DNA of 64,000 nucleotides, taken from the NCBI GenBank assembly GCA_002342685.1, contig DDQN01000063.1, forward strand, positions 60,546 to 124,545, written 5' to 3'. Source of the DNA: Vibrio sp. UBA2441. GTDB lineage: Bacteria; Pseudomonadota; Gammaproteobacteria; Enterobacterales; Vibrionaceae. Under the pieces are notes generated by a model. The model did not search any database, was not told where the DNA came from, and saw only the letters and a list, made by a program, of their open reading frames with translations. This document shows positions 1-9,044 of this stretch, piece after piece (within the stretch, counting starts at the first letter, position 1; every line of letters begins with the position of its first letter). The translations under genes and the position numbers were made by a program.

Positions 1-156
1 GGAATGAGCATCAAAATTTTCACCTACCAAAGCTATAAAAAGAGAACCAGCTTCTATATCTCTCGTATCGGTAGAGACGTTATTTATCAGGCAATCTTGC
101 CCAATAAGTTGCGCTTGCACTGCTTTGCTAATATCGTTCAAAGAAGTCGAAATCAT
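1..156 (-). CDS. murF: UDP-MurNAc-tripeptide--D-Ala-D-Ala ligase MurF, N-terminal 52 codons (partial)
   Basis: This is the beginning of MurF, which adds D-Ala-D-Ala to UDP-MurNAc-tripeptide in the cytoplasm; the rest lies beyond the window edge. Reading the minus strand from 156 gives MISTSLNDISKAVQAQLIG and then a segment ending STDTRDIEAGSLFIALVGE, the usual Mur-ligase N-terminal substrate-binding domain. The ATG at 156-154 overlaps the TGA of murE (155-153) as ATGA, so the two genes are probably translationally coupled. Position directly after murE in the dcw cluster supports the call. Confidence 0.88.
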   Translation of the reverse strand, partial: MISTSLNDISKAVQAQLIGQDCLINNVSTDTRDIEAGSLFIALVGENFDAHS

Positions 157-1637
157 GCTTGTAACCCCAGCAATTCAATCGCAGACTCTCGATCCGAGTA
201 GTGAATCGTTTTATCTTTCAATACTTGATAGTCTTCGTGGCCTTTCCCTGCCAGCAAAATAATATCGCCAGAGTCAGATCGTTCAAAGGCCAGTTGAAGG
301 GCTTTATATCTATCATGTTCTATAAGAGCTGAGCCCGGTGAAGTCATGCCTTCCAGCATATCTTCAACAATGATTACCTCGTTTTCACTGCGGGGATTGT
401 CATCGGTAAGAATTACATGATCTGCCAGCTTTTCAGCAATGGCTGCCATCATGGGCCTCTTTCCTTTATCTCTATCGCCACCACAGCCAAAAATAACCCA
501 TAACTTACCGCTGCAATGTACCCTCAACGCTGACAATGCCTTCTCTAATGCATCAGGAGTGTGTGCATAATCAACAACAATCCTTGCTCTATTTTCAGAC
601 TGAAATAACTCCATTCTGCCAATCACGGGTTGCAGGTTTCTGGCACTATCTAACAAACGTTGTTTGTCAAAACCCAACGATAATAATGTAGCAAACGCCA
701 GCATAAGGTTTGACGCATTAAAAGCGCCAATCAGAGGAGCACTGAGTTTACCTTCACCCCAGCTTCCATTTAGCGAAATAGATATGCCATCGTCGGAGTA
801 TTTAACACTGTCAGCCCAAATGGCCTGATTTTGTGTCAATGGTTTTTCGATAGATACCGCAACAGCTTCAGTTAGTGTACCCAGCCATTTTTCACCGATA
901 GGGTCATCAGCATTTATTACGGCTTTATTGCACTGATGCCGGGTAAATAAGCCCATTTTGGCATCAGCGTAAGATTCCATCGTGCCATGATAATCTAAAT
1001 GATCCCTACTCAGATTGGTAAATACACCGACCTCAAAAGGCAGCGCACTAACCCGTCCCTGTATAAGACCATGTGACGAGACTTCTAATGCCGTGTAGTT
1101 TGCCCCAAGATCAGATAATTGACTCAATGACTTCTGAATTTCCACTGCATTGCCCGTGGTATTCTTGGCCACCTCTAAAGCGTCCAAAAATCCATTGCCA
1201 GTGGTACCCATTACGGCTGCTTTTTTTTCTAGTAACTCTATCCACTGTGCGATCAACTGAGTAATAGTTGTTTTGCCGTTTGTGCCAGTCACAGCCACTA
1301 ATGTTGACGTTGAGCGATATAAACGCCCTGCGAGTTCAGACAGACATGAATCAAGATCACTGACAAAAATAATTGGGCAGCTATTTTTGTAAGTAATCAA
1401 GCCGTGAGGATGATTCTCGCACGCCTGTGCAATAACTGACGTTGCACCATTTTCAATGGCTTTGTCTATAAATTGTCGGCCATCAACCGCATGACCTTTA
1501 ATCGCAATAAAAGTGTGGCCTGCTTTTATATTTCGACTGTCTAACTCTAACTGTTGAACTAAGTTTTTTTCTAAAACAGATTCATTCAGTTCAACCCAAG
1601 GGGATAGTAATGATATTAAATTATGGTTAACCACCAT
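153..1637 (-). CDS. murE: UDP-MurNAc-L-Ala-D-Glu--meso-diaminopimelate ligase
   Basis: MurE adds meso-diaminopimelate to UDP-MurNAc-L-Ala-D-Glu in the cytoplasm. The 494-residue protein has the Mur-ligase ATP-binding loop TGTNGKTT at residues 117-124, the central catalytic domain and a C-terminal domain with DNPR at 413-416. DNPR is the motif that marks meso-DAP rather than lysine specificity, so the peptidoglycan is of the usual Gram-negative type. Length fits the family (about 490-500). It lies 26 bp after ftsI and overlaps murF by 4 bp. No separate promoter is evident, so it is read as part of the dcw transcript. Confidence 0.96.
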   Translation of the reverse strand: MVVNHNLISLLSPWVELNESVLEKNLVQQLELDSRNIKAGHTFIAIKGHAVDGRQFIDKAIENGATSVIAQACENHPHGLITYKNSCPIIFVSDLDSCLSELAGRLYRSTSTLVAVTGTNGKTTITQLIAQWIELLEKKAAVMGTTGNGFLDALEVAKNTTGNAVEIQKSLSQLSDLGANYTALEVSSHGLIQGRVSALPFEVGVFTNLSRDHLDYHGTMESYADAKMGLFTRHQCNKAVINADDPIGEKWLGTLTEAVAVSIEKPLTQNQAIWADSVKYSDDGISISLNGSWGEGKLSAPLIGAFNASNLMLAFATLLSLGFDKQRLLDSARNLQPVIGRMELFQSENRARIVVDYAHTPDALEKALSALRVHCSGKLWVIFGCGGDRDKGKRPMMAAIAEKLADHVILTDDNPRSENEVIIVEDMLEGMTSPGSALIEHDRYKALQLAFERSDSGDIILLAGKGHEDYQVLKDKTIHYSDRESAIELLGLQA

Positions 1638-1663
1638 AAAACTACGTCCTTCTTAAAAATTAT

Positions 1664-3409
1664 TTATTTAGCATCTGGAGCAATATTCAGGATCTGCAAC
1701 GTCGATTTCATAACATCAGAAAATACAGGACCGGCGACCGTACCACCATAATATTGATCACCTTGTGGTTCATTAATGACAACCACCATAGCCACTTTGG
1801 GCTTACTGACAGGAGCTACACCTGCAACGATAGTCATATACTCATCGCTATAACCACCTGCGGTCGCTTTACGAGAGGTTCCTGTTTTGGCCGCTATTCG
1901 ATAACCTGACACCGCAGCCCTCGTCGCGGTCCCGCCTTTTTGAGTTACCTTTTCCAGCATATGTAATACGCTTTGGGCGTTTTTTTTGTCGACGACTTGA
2001 GCCGATTTCTCACTTTGATTATCTTTAATAATATGCAAAGGACGAAATAGACCGTAACTCCCTAACGTTGCATAAGCATGAGCTAACTGCAAAGGGGTAG
2101 CAGAAATTCCGTATCCAAAGGCAAGAGTGGCAATTTCAAATTTAGACCAACGACGGCGGTTAGGAAAAATACCTTCCGTTTCCCCCACAAGGTTTACACC
2201 CGTCGTCGCACCGAAGCCAACAGAGCTATACATACCAAGTAAGGCATCAAGAGGCATGCCTAACGCCAGTTTGGCAACACCAATATTGCTGGATTTTTTT
2301 AAAATAGTCGCTAAGTTTGCTTTGCCAATTTTAGACGTATCCCTAACCCTGCTCCCGCCAATCTGCATAACACCATTACCTGTATCTATCATGGTATTAA
2401 GATCGGCAGTATCATTCTCCAGGGCCGCTAGCACGACAAAAGGCTTCATTGTTGAGCCCGGTTCCATAGAATCCGTAATCGTTCTATTACGCATCTTATA
2501 GCTCTGTAATTGCTGTCGATTGTTAGGATTATATGAAGGTGCATTGACCATCGCCAGAACCTCACCACTGTCAACGTCCAATATAATGACAGATCCAGAC
2601 GTTGCCCTGTAATCAGCAACGGCTTGTTTTATCGCTCGATAGGCAATAGCTTGTAATCTTTGGTCAATAGTGAGCTGAAGTGGTTTCCCTTCCTTGCGTT
2701 CATTCAACGAAATGTTCTCGACCACTCGCCCATAACGGTCTTTACGGATAGTCTTTTTGCCCGCTTCACCAGTGAGCCAAGAGTCATAGCTTCGTTCAAC
2801 CCCTTCTAACCCATGATCATCAATGCCGGTCACTCCAATCAAGTGAGCACTCACTTCACCCGAAGGGTAGTAGCGACGAGATTCATTATTGAGTCCAATG
2901 CCTTTTAATTTTAACTCTTTTATATAGTTCGCCATGGCCGGACTGACCTGACGTTGAAGATAAATAAAACGCCGCTTCTGATTTTTCTTTATCTTTTTAA
3001 GCAGTACATCTCTTTTTAGCCCAAGAACATCGGCCAGTGCATACCACCTATCAATTTCAGCAAACCCACCCGCCTTGAAAATGGCAACCGGATCAGCCCA
3101 GACCGCTTGAACAGGAACACTTACGGCTAATTGTTCGTCATTACGATCTGAAATAATACCGCGCGCAGAAGGGATAGCTTTAACTCTAACTGATCGTAAA
3201 TCCCCTTGACGGATCAAGTTGTCAGGTTCAATAACCTGAATATAAGCAACACGGCCAATGAGAATAGCAAGAACGACAAAGACAAATGAGACTAGAATAT
3301 AGAAGCGCCAAGGGATAAGAAGAGACTCTGTTTTTTTTTCCAGACGTCGATTTGGCGATGCTTTACTTTTTAATGCGGCTGCTGCCCTTAATGGTTTTTT
3401 ATTCGTCAT
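1664..3409 (-). CDS. ftsI: Septal peptidoglycan transpeptidase FtsI (PBP3)
   Basis: FtsI is the division-specific D,D-transpeptidase that cross-links septal peptidoglycan together with FtsW. The 581-residue protein has a short cytoplasmic tail, one membrane anchor at about residues 35-55, a pedestal domain and a C-terminal penicillin-binding domain. The three catalytic motifs are visible: SxxK as S319-TM-K322, SxN as S373-S374-N375, and KTG at 508-510. Its ATG overlaps the ftsL stop as ATGA, so translation is probably coupled. It is expected to be a target of aztreonam-type beta-lactams. Confidence 0.96.
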   Translation of the reverse strand: MTNKKPLRAAAALKSKASPNRRLEKKTESLLIPWRFYILVSFVFVVLAILIGRVAYIQVIEPDNLIRQGDLRSVRVKAIPSARGIISDRNDEQLAVSVPVQAVWADPVAIFKAGGFAEIDRWYALADVLGLKRDVLLKKIKKNQKRRFIYLQRQVSPAMANYIKELKLKGIGLNNESRRYYPSGEVSAHLIGVTGIDDHGLEGVERSYDSWLTGEAGKKTIRKDRYGRVVENISLNERKEGKPLQLTIDQRLQAIAYRAIKQAVADYRATSGSVIILDVDSGEVLAMVNAPSYNPNNRQQLQSYKMRNRTITDSMEPGSTMKPFVVLAALENDTADLNTMIDTGNGVMQIGGSRVRDTSKIGKANLATILKKSSNIGVAKLALGMPLDALLGMYSSVGFGATTGVNLVGETEGIFPNRRRWSKFEIATLAFGYGISATPLQLAHAYATLGSYGLFRPLHIIKDNQSEKSAQVVDKKNAQSVLHMLEKVTQKGGTATRAAVSGYRIAAKTGTSRKATAGGYSDEYMTIVAGVAPVSKPKVAMVVVINEPQGDQYYGGTVAGPVFSDVMKSTLQILNIAPDAK

Positions 3410-3726
3410 TGAGAGAAGACCACCACTTCTTTATCACCATCAGGTCGTTTCATCTCTAGATCTCTAATCGCCATTTCCTGAACCCGGCTATGCTCAGCCA
3501 AGGCATTTTCCTCCAATATCAGATTTCGCCACTCACTATTTAACCGTTCACGTTCAACCAAAACAGCATCCTTATCTGATACCGCCCTTCTTGTGTCATG
3601 GGTACTAAACACAATAAGCATTGCGGTAATAAAAATAGCAATCATCAATAAAAACGGCAGATAACCTACCCTAAATATATCGATGACAACTATTTTTGCG
3701 AGATTTGGTTGCTGTTTTTCTGTCAT
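3406..3726 (-). CDS. ftsL: Cell division protein FtsL
   Basis: FtsL is a small bitopic divisome protein that forms a complex with FtsB and FtsQ and activates FtsWI. The 106-residue product has a cytoplasmic N-terminus, one hydrophobic segment at about residues 19-40, and a periplasmic heptad-rich coiled coil (RERLNSEWRNLILEENALAE), the normal FtsL plan. It overlaps rsmH upstream and ftsI downstream by 4 bases each, the classic dcw arrangement. FtsL diverges quickly in sequence, so the call rests on topology plus position. Confidence 0.93.
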   Translation of the reverse strand: MTEKQQPNLAKIVVIDIFRVGYLPFLLMIAIFITAMLIVFSTHDTRRAVSDKDAVLVERERLNSEWRNLILEENALAEHSRVQEMAIRDLEMKRPDGDKEVVVFSQ

Positions 3727-4670
3727 AACTTCTCAGCAATACGAAGGACAGAGCTTCTGGAACGGTTATTTAGTTCAACTTCTTGAGCTGATGGTTTAAT
3801 TGCTTTACTCATCGTTTTCAAAGCTGCACTACCAAGTGCCTTTATTTGCGTCTCCGTCATAGGAATACCATGAGGCACTTGAGGCCCTTTGCTTTCTTTA
3901 CGCATAAAGCGTTTCACCATTCTGTCTTCTAATGAGTGAAAACTAATAACCGATAAACGGCCTTCAGGTGCGAGAATACTCACAGCGCCTTTTAATGCGG
4001 TATCTATTTCTTCTAACTCACTGTTGATATAAATGCGAATAGCTTGAAAACTACGTGTAGCCGGATGCTTTTTTTTCTCTCTAAATGGAGAAGTATCAGA
4101 AATCAGCTTCGCTAGATGACTGGTTCTGGTTAATGGCTCTTTTTCTTCGTCTTTACAATGTTCAACAATAGCTCTAGCAATTCGACGAGCAAATTTTTCC
4201 TCTCCGAACTCCCTTAAAACCCAAGTAATATCATCAATGTCAGCCGATTTTAACCAGTCAGCTGCTGATATTCCTGATGTTGGGTCCATACGCATATCTA
4301 AAGGACCGTCTTTCATAAAACTAAAACCACGGTCAGCATCATCTAGCTGTGGTGATGAAACACCTAAATCGAGTAAGACACCATCAACCTTACCTTCAAT
4401 CCCATATTCTTTCGCATACTCGGCCATTCCTGAGAAAGGTCCATGAATAATAGTAAAACGAGGATCGTCTATTTTTTTTGCTTCAGCTATTGCTGTAGGA
4501 TCTCGGTCGATACTGTAAAGTCGGCCATTCTCGCCAAGCCTAGAAAGAATCGTACGGCTATGACCTCCACGACCAAACGTACCATCGATATAAATGCCAT
4601 CAGGCTTAATCGCCAAACCATCAATGGATTCATTAAGTAAGACTGAAATGTGCTGGAAAGATTCGGTCAT
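3723..4670 (-). CDS. rsmH: 16S rRNA (cytosine-1402-N4)-methyltransferase RsmH
   Basis: RsmH (MraW) methylates N4 of C1402 in 16S rRNA; with RsmI, encoded 0.7 kb away, it makes the m4Cm1402 modification at the decoding centre. The 315-residue protein starts FQHISVLLNESIDGL and shows the SAM-binding segment DGTFGRGGHSRTIL, the motif LLDLGVSSPQLDD, and the C-terminal FHSLEDRMVKRF block. Start at 4670 is supported by AAGGAA about a dozen bases upstream on the minus strand. mraZ, usually directly upstream in this cluster, is not there; rnpB occupies the position. Confidence 0.95.
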   Translation of the reverse strand: MTESFQHISVLLNESIDGLAIKPDGIYIDGTFGRGGHSRTILSRLGENGRLYSIDRDPTAIAEAKKIDDPRFTIIHGPFSGMAEYAKEYGIEGKVDGVLLDLGVSSPQLDDADRGFSFMKDGPLDMRMDPTSGISAADWLKSADIDDITWVLREFGEEKFARRIARAIVEHCKDEEKEPLTRTSHLAKLISDTSPFREKKKHPATRSFQAIRIYINSELEEIDTALKGAVSILAPEGRLSVISFHSLEDRMVKRFMRKESKGPQVPHGIPMTETQIKALGSAALKTMSKAIKPSAQEVELNNRSRSSVLRIAEKL

Positions 4671-4810
4671 GATGTGAGCTCGTATTCCTTGGGGTATTAA
4701 ATATGAATAATAGTGTACCGAAATGCAATAAGCACGCTAGTAACAATGCAAGGATTCTGGTGATTTCTATACAAAAATCACTTTTCGGTACTCTTTGAGG
4801 CAAAAAGTAA

Positions 4811-4837
4811 AAACCCACTGCATATGCAGTGGGTTTT
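4811..4837 (-). terminator. Intrinsic terminator of rnpB
   Basis: The perfect inverted repeat AAACCCACTGCATATGCAGTGGGTTT lies immediately after the 3' end of RNase P RNA on the minus strand and runs into a T-rich stretch (TTTTTACTTTTTGCC). The 10-bp GC-containing stem plus U tract is a standard Rho-independent terminator. Confidence 0.85.
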
Positions 4838-4841
4838 AAAG

Positions 4842-5249
<408 letters not shown>

Positions 5250-5256
5250 GGCGCGG

Positions 5257-5285
5257 ATTGTAACGAAACAAAACAAGGCTAGCAA
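5257..5285 (-). promoter_or_regulatory. Sigma70 promoter of rnpB
   Basis: Read on the minus strand: -35 TTGCTA (5285-5280), a 17-bp spacer, and -10 TACAAT (5262-5257), followed after about 7 GC-rich bases (CCGCGCC) by the G of GGAGTTGAC, the expected rnpB 5' end. The GC-rich discriminator resembles stable-RNA promoters. Confidence 0.7.
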
Positions 5286-5299
5286 GTATTAACTACAGA

Positions 5300-5348
5300 A
5301 CCGGTCATCGGTCATCGGTCACTGGTAGCCGGTAACCGGTAACCGAAT
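5300..5348. repeat. Heptameric tandem repeat array, locus 1 (seven units)
   Basis: Seven consecutive 7-bp units fill this interval: ACCGGTC, ATCGGTC, ATCGGTC, ACTGGTA, GCCGGTA, ACCGGTA, ACCGAAT. The consensus is roughly RYCGGTM. The array lies between the rnpB promoter and the 3' end of rsmI. The core ACCGGT is palindromic, so single strands could fold. Two other arrays with the same period occur at 15023-15208 and 52259-52410. Confidence 0.8.
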
Positions 5349-5353
5349 ATTAA

Positions 5354-6214
5354 TTACAAATTCTCCAGTCCCCACTTATACAATGCATTCTTCTTCAAGC
5401 TATGTATTTCAGCGACAATGGCAGCCGCTTTTTTTAAAGGTAGCTCTTTCACTAATAATGTTAATAATCTAATCGCTTCTGCAGGGGTCTCCTCACTAGC
5501 ACTTTCACGGTAACCATGAATAAGCAGCACCATTTCACCTCTTTTGCGATTATCATCCTCTTCAATCCAAGGAATGAGCTCACCCAATGGCATTCCCTGT
5601 ATGGTTTCAAACGTTTTTGTCAGCTCTCTGGCCAAGACAACTTGCCTTTCCGGCCCCAGTACTTCAAGCATGTCTCTCAACGAATCCATAATCCGGTGAG
5701 GCGACTCATAAAATATACAGGTTCTTTCTACCTGCTCAATGTCTCTGAATTTATCTTGCCTGGCTTTACTTTTAGGGGGAAGAAAACCCTCGAAACTGAA
5801 GCGGTCTGAAGGTAAACCTGAAGCACTCAAAGCTGCAACAAATGCACATGCCCCAGGCAGAGGTACAACTTTGACACCCGCCTGACGACATTTATTAACC
5901 AAGTGATACCCTGGATCGCTAATCAGCGGTGTACCAGCATCAGAAACCAATGCGATAGAGTGTCCTTGAATTAATTTTTCGACTAGTACTTGCGCTTTTT
6001 GCTGTTCATTGTGATCATGCAATGCATAAGTTCTAGTTTGAATATTGAAATGGGCTAATAGCTTCCCAGTATGGCGAGTATCTTCAGCTGCAATCAAATC
6101 AACGCTAGATAATACCTCTATTGCTCGCTGTGTGATATCACCCAAATTACCAATTGGGGTGGGTACAATATAGAGAGTTGGGATCTCTGACGGGAATCTT
6201 TTGTTGTCTGTCAT
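5354..6214 (-). CDS. rsmI: 16S rRNA (cytidine-1402-2'-O)-methyltransferase RsmI
   Basis: RsmI adds the 2'-O-methyl to C1402 of 16S rRNA, complementing RsmH. The 286-residue protein has the tetrapyrrole-methylase fold signature: LYIVPTPIGNLGDIT near the N-terminus, AAEDTRHTGKLL, LVSDAGTPLISDPG, and the PGACAFVAALSASGLP segment. The C-terminal helical part ends at a stop only a few bases from the heptad array. It diverges from lpoA with a 63-bp gap that must hold both promoters, the same arrangement as yraL-lpoA in E. coli. Confidence 0.95.
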   Translation of the reverse strand: MTDNKRFPSEIPTLYIVPTPIGNLGDITQRAIEVLSSVDLIAAEDTRHTGKLLAHFNIQTRTYALHDHNEQQKAQVLVEKLIQGHSIALVSDAGTPLISDPGYHLVNKCRQAGVKVVPLPGACAFVAALSASGLPSDRFSFEGFLPPKSKARQDKFRDIEQVERTCIFYESPHRIMDSLRDMLEVLGPERQVVLARELTKTFETIQGMPLGELIPWIEEDDNRKRGEMVLLIHGYRESASEETPAEAIRLLTLLVKELPLKKAAAIVAEIHSLKKNALYKWGLENL

Positions 6215-6277
6215 TTGTTTACCATCACTTCAGCGATTATTATAGAGATAATTTTATACATAATTGAATAAGAGCTC

Positions 6278-8092
6278 ATGGCTAGTATGAACCACAAGCG
6301 AATAAGTGTAACACGCCTTCTCACTCCAATTGCACTAGCAATTGTTCTTGCTGCCTGTTCTTCTAAGCCGCAAGCGCCAGAAGGGATCGATATAACCTCC
6401 GAACCAACTCAGAGTTCGCAAGCTTATTTGATCAAAGCAGACTCTATTAAAGGCAATGTACAGAGCGATTGGCTCATTATGGCATTAAAAGCCGCTATCG
6501 ATGAAGGTAATGTTGACCAAGCCTTTTTGTTGATCAATCGCATCGGTAAAATGCCACTAACCGAAATACAGCAAGCTGAATGGCAGTTAGCAAGAGCCGA
6601 GCACTTAACCATAACAGAGCAACCTGAAAAGGCACTTCAAGAGCTGCATTTTCCGCAGTGGTGGCAGATACCAGAAGAACAATGGAAAGATTATCACTTA
6701 TTAAAGGTGAACCTTTATGAGCAACTCGAAGCATACTTCAACGCCAGTCGTGAATTGATTTTGCTCTCTCAGTATTTACCAGAAGCTCAACGCGACGAAA
6801 ACAGTGAGCAAGTTTGGACTCACCTGTCTCAATACTCACGGTACGAAATCGCAGAACTAGCAGCAGAAGATGACGAACAAGAATTGGCTGCGTGGCTTCA
6901 ACTCGCTGTGTACATGAAAACACTCGATAGCAATATACCGTCACTTAAATCGGCGCTAGAAAGCTGGCTATTAGACTACCCATATCATCCTGCCGCAATT
7001 TATATTCCAACGGATATTCAAGCAGTATTGGACTTAGAGATCGTGCTACCGAAAAGTACCGCTCTTTTACTTCCACTTTCAGGGAAATATGAGAAACAAG
7101 CGAAGCTCATTAGGGATGGTTTTTTATTAGCTATGATGGATGATTCCAATCGTGAGGACGATGCAATCCTCACTATCATAGACAGTAACAAGTATGATAA
7201 AGAACAACTTGTCACAGAGCTGACAAATAATAACGTCGACTTTATTGTTGGCCCCTTGATCAAGAAAAAGATCGAGGAAGTTCAACTAATTCAGGCTGAA
7301 CAAGAAAATACAATGCCTATGCTAGCACTCAATTTCCCTGACGAAATAGACCCAAGCATGAATGCCTGTTACCTGACTCTATCTCCAGAACAGGAAGTAC
7401 AACAAGCCGCTAAGCATTTATTTTCCCAAGGCTTTCAGTACCCTCTCATACTGGCACCTAAAGGATCTTTGGGAGAAAGAGTCGCTATTGCGTTTCAAAA
7501 CGAATGGAATAAATATAGCCGGAATCAAGCCTCTGTGAGTTATTTTGGTTCAAAAGCCCAGCTTCAGCAAAGTGTCAATTCTGTGTTTGGCATCATCTCA
7601 AGCCAAGCTCGAAATGCACAAATGGATCAATTATTGAATATGGAACTGGAAAATCAACCACGTAGCCGACGTGATATTGATTCTGTTTATATCATTGCAA
7701 AGAGTTCCGAGTTAACACTGATAAAACCATTTATTGAAGTAGCGATTAACCCTGAAGCGACGCCTCCTAAGCTATTTGCTAACTCTCGTAGCAACAGTGG
7801 AAGTAAGCGTCAGTTTGAAGATCTTTCTGGTGTAATCTTCAGCGACATTCCTATGCTTACTGACTCAAACATTAAGCTTAACGGTCAGTTAGAACAATTA
7901 TGGCCAGGGCAAAATAATAGCCAAAAACGGCTACAAGCCCTAGGTATGGATGCATATCAATTACTTAATGAGCTTCCAGAAATGAAGGTAGTTCCTGAAT
8001 ATAATGTCCAAGGAAGAACAGGTATTTTGAGCCTAGATGATCAATGTGTGGTTCAGCGCGAAATTAGCTGGGCGGAGCATGATGCTCTTTAG
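6278..8092 (+). CDS. lpoA: Outer-membrane lipoprotein LpoA, activator of PBP1A
   Basis: LpoA is an outer-membrane lipoprotein that reaches through the periplasm to activate the peptidoglycan synthase PBP1A. The 604-residue protein has a lipoprotein signal peptide with lipobox LAAC (Cys27), an N-terminal TPR-like helical domain (about 30-250) and a C-terminal domain resembling type I periplasmic binding proteins (KSTALLLPLSGKYEKQAKLIRDGF onward). The first ATG is chosen because AAGAG lies just upstream; a second ATG three codons later is possible. It heads an operon with yraN, diaA and dolP, as in E. coli. Confidence 0.93.
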   Translation: MASMNHKRISVTRLLTPIALAIVLAACSSKPQAPEGIDITSEPTQSSQAYLIKADSIKGNVQSDWLIMALKAAIDEGNVDQAFLLINRIGKMPLTEIQQAEWQLARAEHLTITEQPEKALQELHFPQWWQIPEEQWKDYHLLKVNLYEQLEAYFNASRELILLSQYLPEAQRDENSEQVWTHLSQYSRYEIAELAAEDDEQELAAWLQLAVYMKTLDSNIPSLKSALESWLLDYPYHPAAIYIPTDIQAVLDLEIVLPKSTALLLPLSGKYEKQAKLIRDGFLLAMMDDSNREDDAILTIIDSNKYDKEQLVTELTNNNVDFIVGPLIKKKIEEVQLIQAEQENTMPMLALNFPDEIDPSMNACYLTLSPEQEVQQAAKHLFSQGFQYPLILAPKGSLGERVAIAFQNEWNKYSRNQASVSYFGSKAQLQQSVNSVFGIISSQARNAQMDQLLNMELENQPRSRRDIDSVYIIAKSSELTLIKPFIEVAINPEATPPKLFANSRSNSGSKRQFEDLSGVIFSDIPMLTDSNIKLNGQLEQLWPGQNNSQKRLQALGMDAYQLLNELPEMKVVPEYNVQGRTGILSLDDQCVVQREISWAEHDAL

Positions 8093-8447
8093 CCATCGAA
8101 AAGTTGGAAACCAATACGAAGCCTTGGCAAAAAAATATCTTCAAAGGCAAGGCTTAACATTTTTGGAACAAAATTTTTCAACGAAATTTGGCGAAATTGA
8201 TCTCATCATGCAACAGGGTACGAGCACAGTTTTTATCGAAGTGAAGTATCGAAAGCATCAAAATTACGGCAATGCCGCTGAATTTGTCTGCCGAAAAAAA
8301 GCGCAGCGCTTAATTAAAACGGCCTATGTTTGGCTAAAAAGTAAAGGCTACTCACCCCATTCAACTGAATTTCGATTTGATGTCATCGCTATTCATCACC
8401 AGGGAAATGACATCAATTGGATTAAAAACGCAATTACTGAAGGATAA
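8079..8447 (+). CDS. yraN: UPF0102 family protein YraN
   Basis: YraN belongs to a widespread small family with an endonuclease-like fold (relative of Holliday-junction resolvases) whose function is not established. Visible family features are IGN/VGNQYE-type N-terminus (KVGNQYEALAKKYLQRQG), FGEIDLI, and FIEVKYRK, the last carrying the E-x-K of the nuclease-like core. Starting at 8079 gives 122 residues, the usual length, and overlaps the end of lpoA by 14 bp with GGAG just upstream; ATG 8082 is equally possible. An in-frame extension back to 8037 lies wholly inside lpoA and is disfavoured. Confidence 0.87.
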   Translation: MMLFSHRKVGNQYEALAKKYLQRQGLTFLEQNFSTKFGEIDLIMQQGTSTVFIEVKYRKHQNYGNAAEFVCRKKAQRLIKTAYVWLKSKGYSPHSTEFRFDVIAIHHQGNDINWIKNAITEG

Positions 8448-8449
8448 CC

Positions 8450-9040
8450 ATGCAAGACATCATAAAAGCAAGCTTCACTGAGAGTATTCAAATACAAATT
8501 GCTGCTGCAGAAGCGCTGCCTGATGCGATTACACATGCTGCACAAGCAATGGTATCTACTCTTCTAAATGGCAATAAAATTCTTTGCTGCGGTAATGGGG
8601 GCTCGGCTGCCAATGCGCAACAATTTGTTTCGTGTTTATTAAACCATTTTGAAACAGAGAGACCCAGCTTACCTGCAATGGCCTTAACGGCAGATAATAC
8701 AACATTGACTGCGGTTGCCAACGATTATGACTACCAACAGATTTTTTCTAAGCAAGTGCGCGCCTTTGGACAAGCGGGTGATATTCTTTTAGCTATATCC
8801 ACAAGCGGTAACAGCCAGAACATAGTCAAAGCCATGGAAGCGGCGGTAACAAGAGATATGACTATCATTGCTCTCACAGGTAAAGATGGTGGCGAAATGG
8901 CAGGCTTATTAGGCGAACATGACGTAGAAATTCGCATTCCTTCGCAGCGTACAGCACGAATTCATGAAGTTCATATGGTTACATTACACTGCTTATGCGA
9001 TCTCATTGATCAGGTATTGTTCCCAGCTCACGAGGAGTAA
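8450..9040 (+). CDS. diaA: DnaA initiator-associating protein DiaA (SIS domain)
   Basis: DiaA is a tetrameric SIS-domain protein that binds DnaA and promotes its assembly at oriC, helping timely replication initiation. The 196-residue protein shows the phosphosugar-isomerase fold with CCGNGGSAANAQQF at about residues 46-59, ISTSGNSQNIV and RIHEVHMVTLH near the C-terminus. Length equals E. coli DiaA (196). GmhA is a close paralog, but the yraN-diaA-dolP order favours DiaA. SD GAAGGA precedes the ATG. Confidence 0.9.
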   Translation: MQDIIKASFTESIQIQIAAAEALPDAITHAAQAMVSTLLNGNKILCCGNGGSAANAQQFVSCLLNHFETERPSLPAMALTADNTTLTAVANDYDYQQIFSKQVRAFGQAGDILLAISTSGNSQNIVKAMEAAVTRDMTIIALTGKDGGEMAGLLGEHDVEIRIPSQRTARIHEVHMVTLHCLCDLIDQVLFPAHEE

Positions 9041-9044
9041 ACGC

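Noticed and set aside
4633..4818. Minus-strand 61-codon frame upstream of rsmH as a possible mraZ remnant
   Set aside because: It overlaps rsmH in another frame, crosses the rnpB terminator region and shows no MraZ motif.
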